Shown: positions 34,795 through 46,897 of the stretch, piece after piece
How positions within the stretch are numbered: the stretch's first letter is position 1
How the letters are laid out: every line of letters starts with the position of its first letter
From: Acanthochlamys bracteata
Taxonomy: Eukaryota > Streptophyta > Magnoliopsida > Pandanales > Velloziaceae
Direction of reading: 5' to 3'
Assembly (NCBI GenBank): GCA_019914995.1
Contig: CM034142.1
Span: forward strand, 1,798,001 to 1,862,000
Length of the DNA stretch: 64,000 nt
Translations under genes and position numbers: made by a program
The notes under the pieces: generated by a model
Database searches by the model: none
Seen by the model: the letters and a program-made list of their open reading frames with translations, nothing else
Told to the model about the DNA's origin: nothing

Positions 34795-36900
34795 TATTGA
34801 AATTTTGCCCATTGTGACTATGCCCATTATGATCACTACTTAAAATTTGAAAATTTTCAATGCTAAAAGACAATGCCAAAATCAAAGTAGATCCAAAAAG
34901 AAAAATAAGAAAGAAAAGAAACAGCATGATTACTTCTATTGTGTGATCTCTTTTTTTACATGCAATTGATATTCACACTTTCAAAAGCTTAACTTTAACC
35001 TTTCTTTATCAAGAAGTGAATATTTTAATTTCGACTGAAGTTCAGTTTGGACATAATAAGTTGCATTTATAAGATTTTTAACCTAATGACTTGATACATA
35101 ATCTAATAAGTAGTGCTAAAGTATTCTCTTCTTAGGTACAAACATATACAACTGATAAAGTAAAGATCTGCCAATGAGTGTCTAATTGTGATTAAAACCT
35201 ACCACATGCTGAAAAACATTTTTTAATGGTCCCATATAGGTAGGAAGGAGGTTAGACAAAAATAAAGAGAGGTATGTAGCTTTTTTTGATTGATGAAGAG
35301 CTAGCATTAAAGAAAAAGTGCGAGTTAATATGGAGCATAATATAGGTAGGGACATCCATAATCAATCTATATATACACATGAAGATGCTTCATTATTAAA
35401 AAGATAGGATTGAGACTCTCCAAAATTGCCCTTCAAACAATGGACTGATAACAGATGATCAGTTACTGAGGCTCTATTTGTTCCTCCTTATTATTAATAT
35501 TATGTTGAAGTAAAAATTATTTATCAGAAAAGTGTGTTGGATAAAAAAGAAAAATACTGTTTAGCCTACTGCATTACTTTACCAGCCTCACAAGCTTTGT
35601 TTGAGCTTGATTGTCATGAGTATATGATGACTTGAAAACGCAAGTATATCTTCTTAACAAAAATACAAAGGAAAAAAACAGAGAAAGAAGAAAAAGGAAG
35701 GGAAAAAAAAGGTTTTCTTGAGAAGAAAAAGAGTAAGATGGAGTTTTATGGCCTAACAAATAGAAGTACACATGGGACGACAAAACTTTTACATGGGCCT
35801 CAATTGGGTTGTGAATTTAGACCCACACAAGAAAATGGAAACACAAAAGCCACGAGCTAAGGCTTCGTTTGAGTAGATTCATTTAAGAAATTATTATTTT
35901 AAAAAGAGTTGCTATAGAAAAGTTTTTACATTAGTGTTTATTGGAAATCTAAGAAATTTTAATGATTACAATAATTGAAAATTATCTACTGACTGTATAC
36001 ATATGAGTGATAATTAATCGGCTAAAAATTCAAAATAACAGTTCTAAAAACAGCCAGTTATTTTTATGAGATTCTATTCACCAAGGAAACAGCTGGACAA
36101 GCTCAGTTGTCTTACAGTTGTTTAGTTCAGCATGTTATCAACACAAAAAATAACTAGTTCGAGCCGTTTTATCACCTGAACAGAACAGGAACCAAGAGGT
36201 ATTTTCATGCGACTTTCAACGCAAAATTAAAGCATGATTATGACCACGTTTAAGCTCGAACCTCTCAGCACTCACAAGGTAACATTCAGTCTATCAGGAT
36301 CAATCAGAAGTAGCCCAATTGGTTTACAATACGAGCCAACAAAAATCAAAGTAGTATGGATGAAATTCAGATGCATTCATGCAGGACCCCTGACAGGTTT
36401 GAGAAGAGCTTTCAAATAGTATTTCACCCAGCGAGACTCATCAATTTGACATAATTTTAAAGACATAGAGAGCATCAAAATTTCTTAGAAAATCTTCATT
36501 TTGTAAGCACTCGCAAACGTCCTCTAAATCTTTTAGTATTTTGTTGTACTATATTTGTATTACTTATTTGTTATTCAAAAATAAAATATTGTTAATATGA
36601 GTTTTAAGAAATATTTGTTCAGCACTTGCTTTTAAAGCTTCTTTTAAAGATCATTTTAGCTTATTTGTAAAATCTTTGAATTTGAACTTATTAGATTAAG
36701 GTATTTTAGAAGCTTAAACAATCAATGTGAACCATCCAAATATGATTCACAGGCTAAAAAATACTTACCAGCTGAGTGATAAATAGTTTAGAAGAACTAT
36801 ATATTATTTTAGTTTTGCTCCGTTATAGCTATCTATCCATTCAAGCAGCATAACGCTACAATGGATCAGGTATCAAGGGTTGCTTCTAAACATTGTTACG
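34795..36900. other. Gene-less stretch, nothing recognised
   Basis: Intergenic AT-rich DNA. Small open frames at 35574-35783 (minus) and 36234-36419 (plus) have no domain. A possible MITE end GGCTTCGTTTGAGTAG lies at about 35863 without a visible partner. Confidence 0.3.
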
Positions 36901-36914
36901 TAATGTAAACTGAT

Positions 36915-37440
36915 AATTGTAAGACCGGATCCGAACCAAGTAATTGCTAATCACTTAGAAGTTAGTATCTTCCACATATAAGCACACAACTAATCTAGCA
37001 TTAAGTTAATTTGGAACTATTAATGGTGTGTGTTCCTAAGTCTGCCAAGCTAGAGCCTAGCTTGGTCCAGCCCAACACGAATTTTTAGCGCACTTCTAAT
37101 TGACTAGTTTGCTTTTCACTTGGGCACCTCTCTATGGTCCTCTGCTACTAATCCAATCCAATTTGGCTGACCAAAAATCTCCCCACAGCAACACACCGGA
37201 TGGCTCAACCTCAGTCTAACCAGTCTCTGATAGTAATCATATAATCGCAAACTAAAATGATTGTCAACCACTTAGAATTAACATCTTCCATATATAAAAC
37301 ACATACTCATTCTAGCTTTTAGTTAATGTGGAACTACATAGCTCAGTCCAGAACGAGTTACTAGTCCATCTCTGAGATAGTTACCCCTTTTTTCACTTGA
37401 GCACTATTTCTAACCTCCTCCTCTACTAATCTGAACCTTA
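36915..37440 (+). repeat. Diverged direct duplication of about 230 bp
   Basis: The segments at about 36940-37150 and 37245-37440 share, in order, CACTTAGAA.TTA..ATCTTCCA.ATATAA, ACACATAACT/ACACATACT, CTAGC, AGTTAAT.TGGAACTA, and CACTTG.GCAC. The spacing is about 300 bp. The TGGAACTA strings recall TRIM-like LTR sequence, but no element could be delimited. Confidence 0.4.
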
Positions 37441-38500
37441 CTCAACTTGAAAGCCCAACAGATAATAACTATTAAGTTCATCCAAGCCAAAGCCAAGAAG
37501 AATAGCTTTTACATGTTCAGCTTATGTTAATAAAAGAGATCTTGCGATGTTCTGCAAGAGGTAACCAAACCAATTAATTAATGATGCATGTCTAATCCAA
37601 TAATTTGCTTTAAATTAGCTATGAATAATTTTATGTATTCAATTAGTTGTAACCTAATGTGAATTTACACTTAGCTTGCAACCATACAATTCAAGCTTGC
37701 TACTAAGAATTATATTATGTACATATATATATATATATATAAACTTTTACATCTTGAAAGAAATTTACAATCACTTGAATAATAATCACCTTCTTTTGCT
37801 GTATCTCCTAGCCACTTTGCATTTCTCCAAATTTCTTCTACTGCTCTTGATAAGTCACTTCAGCAATCCTATGATGAAAATTGAGCCAGTTCGCATAATA
37901 TAAAAAATCTCAAAACATCGCTAGATAACTCAGTAGTAGTTCTGACTTCCGAGTAGCTCACGAAGGGGTGCTAATTAATTCGATATTTTCATCTATGTTC
38001 ATTATTTCTGGACTTGAATGTTTTTGTCATTAATTATCTTCTTTTTCTTTTATATATATAGTATTTTTTGTAAGGTTTTCTTTCTCATAATGAGTGGGAT
38101 CACCTTATTTTACTGGTCAGAATATCAAACATTTTACTTTATTTTTTCTCCGAATATTTTGTCACTTTTATATACATATTTTTGTATTCTGGATGTATGT
38201 AGTATTAATTTTGATATATGCTTGAGTACATAATGGTGTTGCTGGTGGATACATATATATACTCAAAACTAAAGATTATTGAGAAACTTATTTATTTTGT
38301 TGCATTTTGAGGAAAATCTCATTCATAATTATTTATTTAATCACTTCATCAATTCATGAGTTGTGTTAGGTAAACTTGCACAATCAACTCAAAAGTTGAA
38401 TGTTGAATTGAGTTACTGTTAAAAAAATTTATTTAAAATACTTTTTATAGGCAGTAGTTATAATCGACTATATCTATTCATTTTTCTGAAGAAAATGTCA
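37441..38500. other. Gene-less stretch with a (TA)n microsatellite
   Basis: A (TA)n run lies at about 37719-37741 and a second short one near 38052. Otherwise I see nothing identifiable. Confidence 0.35.
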
Positions 38501-38504
38501 GTTT

Positions 38505-40455
38505 CTAATGCGATTTAAAACATATAGAAAGATAAGTAACTTTCACAAAGATAAGCACACAAGGGTTTGCATGGTTTGAAAAATCTCTTTGTGTACATCC
38601 ATGTTCACTCCTCATCAAGTGAAAGTCTACTAATATTTTAAAAATCTACAATCACCAAAAGAAAGTGTTTAGCCAAGCACACTTCATAAGTTCTCTTCAC
38701 AATATGATCCTATTACAGCCTCCTAGACACCCGTCTCTCCATCTGGACAATGATAGCTCACTTACTGTACTAGTGACTTTACTCGAGCTTAGCCAAATCC
38801 TATCACCAGTATTCACTTCGACAAAGATATAGTGTGAAGTTACAATCTCAAATTTTAGCACAATATGTATCTCACAATTATAATATTCTCGGAGATCAAA
38901 TCAAAGCTATTAAGAATTATGTCAGTCAGGAGGTTTCAACAGCTTAGTATGAAGGGAGTAGAATTGGCTTTTTTAAGTTTTCTTTGTATTTCTGTTTTTC
39001 ACTTGTCTTCCCTCGCTTGTTTTGAGCAGTGGGTGTTTCTCTTAGTTATATTATTCTTCCTTTTGTAGCTCTGAAACTTTGAACTTTAAACCGTTTGAAT
39101 TTCTCCCATTGATATTTTCACATTTACTACAGTGTCAAGTTTACTTCCCATTGTCGTCTATGTTCCATCAGTATATCTTTAGCTACTTTTGTGAAATATC
39201 TACTACGTCTTTAGTTGGCCCATCTTCTAACCTTTAATTTTCCATTAGCTTAATTGTGATTTAATTTTCTATCTGTATTAAATACAACAGCTCTAGAGGT
39301 CGAATTTTTTGCTTCACGTGCTTTTCTTTGCCCGTTAGTGAAATCTTGTTCTTGGTATTGTCCTTAATTAAAAAATGACTCAGATTGATGACTAGGATGA
39401 AACAACATCGAATTTGAAGTTTATTTCTTAAATTTGTTAATTAGCCTGAAGGGTTGTACTTGGTGTTCTATGGCTTAATGTTGGCTTTGGATTGCGTTGT
39501 ACTTTTCAATTTTCTGTACTGTGTAATCGTCGTCTTCATCAATGTTTGTGTAAGTTTTTCATCAATATCTGTTGCACAAATAAACTTGATCATCATATTG
39601 ATGAACTCTGATTGCAATCGATGATTGCTTAAATCTTCTTCTTGAAAGTCATCATTAGTTTTGTATGTATTTTCATTTGTCAACTCCATATCTTGATTCT
39701 TCCATATTGTTTCTGATATATGTTAGCTTTATAATGTGATGTTGTAGAGGATAGTGAATTATTTGTATGTTAACATCTTGTAATTCCATCACTCAATTTA
39801 TGTTGAATAAATTTGAAATCTAAAGGTTAATTGCATTTTTGTGCTGTGAGTGGGTATGATCCTGATAGCTCTTTTGTAATATGAATACAATCTCCTTTGT
39901 CGTCAACTTGATCAATTTTTTATGTGGACTTGTTCTTGGTATATTTGTCAGTGAGGTTTCAAATTTTGACTTCAAATGGATGAGAAATTCTTGGTCAATA
40001 TTTATCTGAAATTTGCTCAGCAATATCAAAACTTTGCAGCTCACAATTTTCTAATTTTCTTACCATCCATCCATATTTGTTCTAAGCTCGTGTGAAATGT
40101 AATTTGATGAACTACTAAATCTAAATAGTTGTGTGCATGTTGCTACATCAAAATAAAGTTGGGTTTTCAAGTAGATTCAGCATCATCTTTGAACGCGTTT
40201 AAAAGATAGAAAATGATCACAATCGATAGAGATATATAGTAGCAAAATAGTCGACTATCAAGACCTCTGTCTTCTGTGTTTGCAGTCTTAATGCTCTGTT
40301 TTGATTTAGTCAATTTTTTATCCTGTGCTAGATGAAGAGTTACCATATACATAGCTAGCTATTCGTTTGATATTCATTTCCTTTTAGTTCAGCGTACTTT
40401 ATAAACTATAATTGTTAATCATTATAATCATCAAAATACATTGGAAGTTCCAACA
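38505..40455 (-). mobile_element. LTR relic, copia-like, about 1.9 kb
   Basis: The right edge reads AAGTTCCAACA, giving a minus-strand LTR start TGTTGGAACTTCC. The next about 45 bp (ATTGTTAATCATTATAATCAT) match the right end of the LTR at 41595-43309. Near the left edge, the CACACAAGGGTTTGCATGG segment corresponds to ACACAAATAATTTACGTGG of that LTR. A near-match duplication AGTTT/AGTTG flanks it. No internal region was found, and it is old. Edges are approximate. Confidence 0.42.
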
Positions 40456-41369
40456 AGTTGAAAAAGATATACATAGTTGGAGAATAGCATGTAGTCATGG
40501 TAGCATTAATAGTTTACGTTCGTATAAATAACACTACTTAATTTCGTTCATTTCTTTTGCTTGTTCAAATGAGCTACTCAAAACCTTGATAAGTGATGTT
40601 CTTTTGAAAGGATCCAATTGTCTCAAAAATTGAGAGCATCCTCCCAAAAGGTATTGATACTACTTGTATATTTATTCTTTGTTAATATTCTAAAATATAT
40701 CACAAATACATCATTAATATCAACTTTGCTTTCAAGAAAACCTATAAGTTTTTTTTGAAAATAATTCTAACTTCAATCAACTAATAATGAGAAGTGAATA
40801 GAGTGCAATCATTTTGCAGCAAGTGACCTACCGGAAGTAATCTATTGTGATGACTTACCATGATGTTAAAATTGAGTTCAATTCTTATATTCTTTTATAG
40901 TTAAAAATACGCTAGAAGAGACTTTTTGTGTTCTTCTATATAGTTGAAAATGAGCTAAAAATAATTTTTTAGTGAAAGAAAGTGAATTTTTGTATTCTTT
41001 TATGAAGCTGAAAGTGTGTTAGAAGTAACTTCTTAATAAAAGAAAGTTAGTTATAAGGTATACCTTATACATTTCATCTTTACGTTATCAATGATGGGGA
41101 GACCTAGAGTCGTAGGAGGAAACATAGACAATATTACAGAATTGTAAGTTTTCCCTGGAACAGAGGTAAGCAATCTAACTATCCTTGTATATAAATATCA
41201 TCATTTAATTCATCATATTTTGCTTTTGATTGAGGCTGGATGTACCAAAAATAATGAGTTATGCTCAATTAATTGGAAATTATACATGATATTTAAGTTG
41301 TGTAGTTAACTAATGTCATTCGGCTTTAAGCAGATAGTAAGTGAAGAACAATATGCTAAGCACTTCAGT
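40456..41369. other. Gene-less stretch, nothing recognised
   Basis: AT-rich with short tandem similarity around 40895-41050 (GAAAGAAAGTGA..TTTTTGTATTCTTTTAT words recur). There is no gene. Confidence 0.3.
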
Positions 41370-41374
41370 ATAAG

Positions 41375-43373
41375 GGTGTGTTTCAGTTACAGAAAATCAC
41401 TTTTTCTCACTGAATCTAAAGTTTGAACTCACTTTACTTATTTCATTTTATTCGACCTTATGAACTTGTTAGATGAACCTATAAGATCAACTCAAAAAAA
41501 GGTAGGAGTGAATTGAGTTGATAATTAAATATTTTATTAAACAAAACTTCCTACATGTAGCAAATTTGTAGCTAGTTATGTGTAGGATAATTCTTGTTGA
41601 AATAAACGTCAATGATCAAAATCACATAGTAAGCAAATTTAACAGCAAGTGGTAACAACACAAATAATTTACGTGGTTTGGCAAACCTATTTACCTACAT
41701 TAACAGCTACTATATGAAAAGAGTAGCAAATTCACTATACTTTAAACAATCTGCACTTATCAAAGAAAAGTGCTTTACCAAATACACTTGCTCTTAAAAT
41801 ATTCTTATGCAGACAAACCTTTAGAGCCTACTGGACGCACATTTCCTAGGTTGGATAGCTATAGCTTCATTACAAAAATAGTGAATGCCCACCAAACTCC
41901 TACTGAGCCTCCTCTACAAGTCCTCAAACACTTAGCTTCTATGTTGTAGAGAGTTGTTCAACATTGGTTAGGCATGGGATCAATCTCAATACAAGTATGA
42001 ACTTAAAGTATGTAAATTGAGATGATCTAAAATATTGATGGGAAGATTAAATTTTCAGAAGTTGATTAGCAATGGTGAGTATGTGTAGGCATTTTTTGGT
42101 GACTCGGTGAATGCTTATATATGCTTCCTTTTGCTTTTCCTTCTATAGTCTCACTATTTTCTTTGCTCTCCCTCTCTTGCTCTTTGCTGGCCTAATTTTT
42201 CTATTTATATGCTTCCTTCTTGCAGCTTTGGATTTGGATTTCAACCGTTTAAAATTTTTCTCATGAGAGCTTACTCATCTACTAGAGTGCAGCGTCTTCT
42301 TCCTGTTCTGTTCTTCATCCGTAGTTGTTCTCGAGAGAGTTTCCATTGGAACTTCTATTTTCTGTTAGAGTGATGGCTGCTGTTGGAATATCGGGCAGTT
42401 CTTTAGTCGGGTCATCATTTGCTTTTACTTATCTTGACTAAAGCAACCCTTCCCATCAGCATTAAATGCGTTGATATGAGAATTCAAATCCTCACTTGCT
42501 TCAGCTGAAATGGCATCTTGGTTTGGTGTGGACCCTAGTGATTTGTTTCTTTCTAGCTTGAAGCTGAGTCGGATTAGGAATTTCAACCGTGAATTCGTTA
42601 ATATGGTGGATGTTGTTCCTATGGACTAATGAAGCTACTGAGCTGGTTTGGGTTTTCGTTCTTGCTATTCAGCTCCCTAATTGGAAATGTGCTCTTAAAT
42701 CGTTGTTGATCTTCTTGCTTGCACTAAGATGATCGTCTCTGTGTCTGTACCTTAATTTGTGTATTTTTCTTCAGTATCTATAAGACTCTGAATTTTGAGC
42801 TAACGGATGAATTTTGTGTGAATTGCTTTGTCAGCTTCTTGGTACACGAATTTAATCTTCTATTTGTTGTATACCTGTCTTGCTCCTGATATGGATGTGT
42901 TTCTGTCATATTGAACTAGCTCTGATGCATTATGCATACTTCATTGAAGTATTCAGCTTGCTGGAGCTCTTATTTGAGACATCGACAAAGACAATGATCG
43001 TCTCTTTTCGATTTCTTACTTAACGGTAAGGATGTAGTACCTATGTAGCTGACTGCTCCTCTATTGATATATACTCTGTTTTCCTACGGGATTGCTTTAC
43101 TAGTTTGTCTTTATACTTTGTGCATATTTTTCATTCGTGTCCCATGAGGAATATTGTATACAGGTAGCTGTCATGTTGTATGCTAGATACATGATTATTA
43201 TATTTTGTGAAAATCTGCATAACTTAATTCAAATATTAGTTCACATAAATTTATTAATTACAATTCTTAATCATTGTAATCATAAAAACACTCTGGGTGT
43301 TCTAACTCATCTCTAATTTACTCCTTACCAAATAAATTTTATAAAACTCAGTTTCTACTAATTGAAACACACC
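41375..43373. mobile_element. Small TIR element (type E) split by a later LTR insertion
   Basis: The ends GGTGTGTTTCAGTTACAGAAA (left) and TACTAATTGAAACACACC (right) are inverted repeats, and ATAAG flanks both sides (41370-41374 and 43374-43378). Only about 220 bp at the left and 65 bp at the right belong to it. The intervening block is the LTR at 41595-43309. A related copy may be at 54600-54775. Confidence 0.5.
41595..43309 (-). mobile_element. Solo LTR, copia-like, nested in a TIR element
   Basis: The left edge TGTTGAAATAAACG is followed by ACACAAATAATTTACGTGGTT (the reverse complement of the plant LTR motif AACCACGTAAA). Farther right, a TATATAAG-type TATA reads on the minus strand near 42115. 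The right end shares ATTCTTAATCATTGTAATCAT with the relic ending at 40455. The target duplication is ambiguous. No second LTR, primer site or pol is seen, which fits a solo LTR. Confidence 0.5.
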
Positions 43374-43548
43374 ATAAGGCGATTAGGGTGTTGCTGTACT
43401 TTTAGGGATTGATAATATCTATTGTATATAATTCCTAAATCATATAAGCTTTTTACTTATAATTATCGTGTCTATGATGCACGATAATTACCTCACTTCA
43501 TGAGGATAACTTTGCCATATTGTATAAAACAAGACGGTGAAGGTATTC

Positions 43549-44044
43549 TGATATAAAATAGGAAAACAAGATGTGAAGGAAGGCTGAACAAGACAAAGAA
43601 TTGAGGAACAAGGCAGAAAACAGAAGAACAAGAGTTAAAGTGAAAAAGCAAAATTCTTCATGCCTCTTATTGACGACATACATGAATATAAATAGCTTTG
43701 CTGCCTATCTAATGCAAGCAAGAGTCCTACTCCACTTGGCTACTCCAAGGACTTGGAATTCTAATGAAACAAACAACTACAAAAGAAAACTATAAAAGAT
43801 ACTGCCATTGGAAAGTTAACTTGGAGACTCCTGCAGATTCCACAACTCTAAGTCTTCCATAGAGTTTGGGCTTCTTGTATTTGATGGAATTAGAACTTCT
43901 GATTGGTTATAACTAATTAGTTTCCTTGACTGTCCAATGATCGCACCCAAGGAAAACCAATTGCGTCTAACTCCGCATCCCAAGCAGTTGGTTTGCCTTA
44001 ATCCTGCACAATGACGAACACGCTTAGGACTTGTATTCGTAACA
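43549..44044 (-). repeat. 3' LTR of the gypsy element
   Basis: 496 bp, starting TGATATAAAATAGG and ending TATTCGTAACA in plus orientation, about 91-92% identical by eye to 49590-50085. The adjoining TTCCCCCCCCATGAAG (44045-44060) is the purine tract on the minus strand. Confidence 0.93.
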
Positions 44045-46043
44045 TTCCCCCCCCATGAAGACTAGACTCGTCCGTGAGACCAGAAGCAAAAGAGGATTGC
44101 TCGCTATGGACTTCTACACTAGTGTTGAATGTTAGAAGATGACTAGAACATTCTGGAGGGACAAAGCGACCATCTCTCAGTTGAGACACATGGAAAACAT
44201 CATGAATACGGGAGTTAGGCGGTAGAGCCAGCTTGTATGCCACTGGTCCGATACGCTCAATGACTCGAAAAGGGCCATAGAAATGAAAACGGAGCTTATA
44301 GTTGCGTCTTTCTATGGCTGAGAATTGTCGGTGAGGTTGAAGCTTTAAAAAGACTTGATCGCCGGGCTCAAAATTTAGTTCCCCGTGATGTTTATCAGCT
44401 GAACTTTTCATGCGACTTTGTGCTAGTTGTAGATGATATTTCAAGTGTCGTAGGATCTCGTCTCTCTCCCTTAACTGGCATCCTAATGCATCTGATCGAA
44501 TAGGACCTGTAGAGAAGGATACTAATGTAGGTGGTGGACTCCCATAGACTGCTTCAAAAGGTGTGGTATTAGTAGTTGAGTGAAGGCTTATGTTGTATGA
44601 AAATTCTGCCCAATGTAACCAACACATCCATTGTTTAGGATTCTCTCCTGTGAAGCAACGTAGGTAAGCCTCAATGTCTTGGACTCTTGGTTAACCACTT
44701 TTGTTTGGCTATCTGATTGAGGATGAAAGACAGTGTTGTGATGTAGAAAAGTCCCTTGTAGCTGGTTCAACTCCTTCCAAAATGAGTTAAGAAAAATAAG
44801 ATCTCGATCAGACACCATAGTTGAAGGAATACCATGCAATCATATGATCTCCTTGGCAAAGAGCGCTGCCATATAAACTACTGTGAATGGGTGTCGTAAT
44901 GGAACAAAGTGTGCATATTTTGATAGGCGATCTACTACCACAAGAATTACGCCTTTTCTTTCTGACAGTGATAGTCCTTCGATAAAATCCATAAAGATAT
45001 CTGACCACACCTGTTCTGGAATTGCAAAAGATTGCAGCAATCTCGCTGGCTTCAAAGATTGAGTCTTAGCTCTTGCACATGTTGTGCACTCCTTAATGTA
45101 GAGTTGTACATCTTTGGAAAGTCCTAGCCAATAGAATTGTTACTGGATGCGTTTATAAGTCTTGAATTGTCCTCCATGTCCCCCAATAACCGAAGTTATG
45201 TGCTTCAAATAAAATTTGGCGCCTTAAGAAAACATCATTTGGAATCACAATTTACCTCGATGAACCAAGAACCCGTGTAGGACAAATAAATCATTGGTAG
45301 GACTGCTCTCTGTAGACTGAATGAGTTGAGACATGTGAGGATCATTCTTCTGAGAATTCCTTAAATCGTCCCAAAAGATGAATGCAATGTAGTTAACACC
45401 GCACACGACCCTTCTGAGCATCTAGACAATGCATCGGCAATAATATTTTCTTTACCCGCTCGATAAATGATTTGATAATCATACCCCATTAACTTAACAA
45501 ACCACTTATGTTGATCTAGAGAGGATAATCGCTGTTCCAGTAGGTACTTCAAACTAAGATGGTCAGTTTTGATAAAAAATCGGTTGCCCAACAAGTACGG
45601 CCATCGTTTCTAAACTGTAAGAATAAGTGCCAAAAGTTCTTTCTCATACGTGGACTTTGCTAAAGCTGAAGTTGATAGAGCTTTCCTAAAAAATGAAATT
45701 GGCCTACCCACTTCAGAAAGAACCACACCTAGACCCCTGATGGACGCATCTGTCCACTGTAAACGGCTTTGAAAAATCCGGTGCCACTAATCCGAGGGTG
45801 CTGGCCATTGCATCTTTGAGTTAGCTGAACGACTGGTCTACTTCCAAGCTCCATTTGAATGAGTCTTTTTTGAGGAGTAAAGTAAGTGGAGCTACTATGA
45901 GACCATAGTCTTTGACGAATCTCTTATAATATCCGATAAGACCAAGGAAACCTCGTAATGCCGTCTGAAACTTCGGCACAGGCATTCCATCATAGCCCGT
46001 ATTTTTTCTAGATCAGCCACAATACCCTCTTGTGACATGAGAT

Positions 46044-46897
46044 TAGGGGTGGCAATATGGATTGGTGGGTCGGTTTCGGGTTGACCCATTTAATAATCGG
46101 GTCAAATTCGTTCAACTCTAACTCAACCCATGAATTTATACGGGTCAAAATTGTCAACCCTAACCCAACCTACTAATAACCGGATCAAATTCGGGTCGAC
46201 CCATTTTATAATTAAGATTATTAATTATTAATTTTATATTTTAAGCTTCAGTGAAATTATAAGATCAGTTCAAATGAAAGTGGACGATATTTTTACTGAC
46301 GAGATATAATTATATCCAACAAAATATGCATTCCTTAATGTCTTCATTGGTTCTTACAATATAAAAAAATATATTATTTTTATTTTTTAAAAATATATGA
46401 TAACAGCTGAAATTTATGATTATAAACACATATTAATAATTTCGATAAAAATTTTGATAAATATATCTATCTAATAAAATTTTCATAAAAATCTTTATAC
46501 GAAATCTAAATTCGTCATTAAATATCTATATAGTAATACTTTCGATAATATTATAATTTTCATCTTACACTATTTTACTAAGGTATAAAAATAAAGAATT
46601 ATTATAAATACAATATAATTTAATAATTTATAAATAACTATTATCGATTATTTTTATTGCTAATATTTTATTATATGGTAAGAAAAAATCAAGAATTTTT
46701 CTTCAAAAGGTGACATTTCGGATTGGTGGGACAATTTCGGGTTAACTCGGGTCGACCCATTTAATAACCGGGTCAAATTCGTTCAACCCTAACCCAACCC
46801 ATATATTTATATGGGTCAAATTTTCCAATCCTAATTCTGATTAAACAAGTCGATTTCTGATTGAATTTTCGGGTCGGGTCATATATTGCCACCCCTA
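46044..46897. mobile_element. hAT-like MITE, copy 6 (long subtype), nested in gypsy
   Basis: 854 bp with ends TAGGGGTGGCAATATGG and CATATATTGCCACCCCTA. The flanks CATGAGAT (46036-46043) and CACGAGAT (46898-46905) match at 7 of 8. Because it interrupts the reverse transcriptase region of a comparatively young gypsy element, it must have moved after that insertion, making it the youngest datable copy in the window. Its GGGTCGACCC motifs are also among the best kept. Confidence 0.9.
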
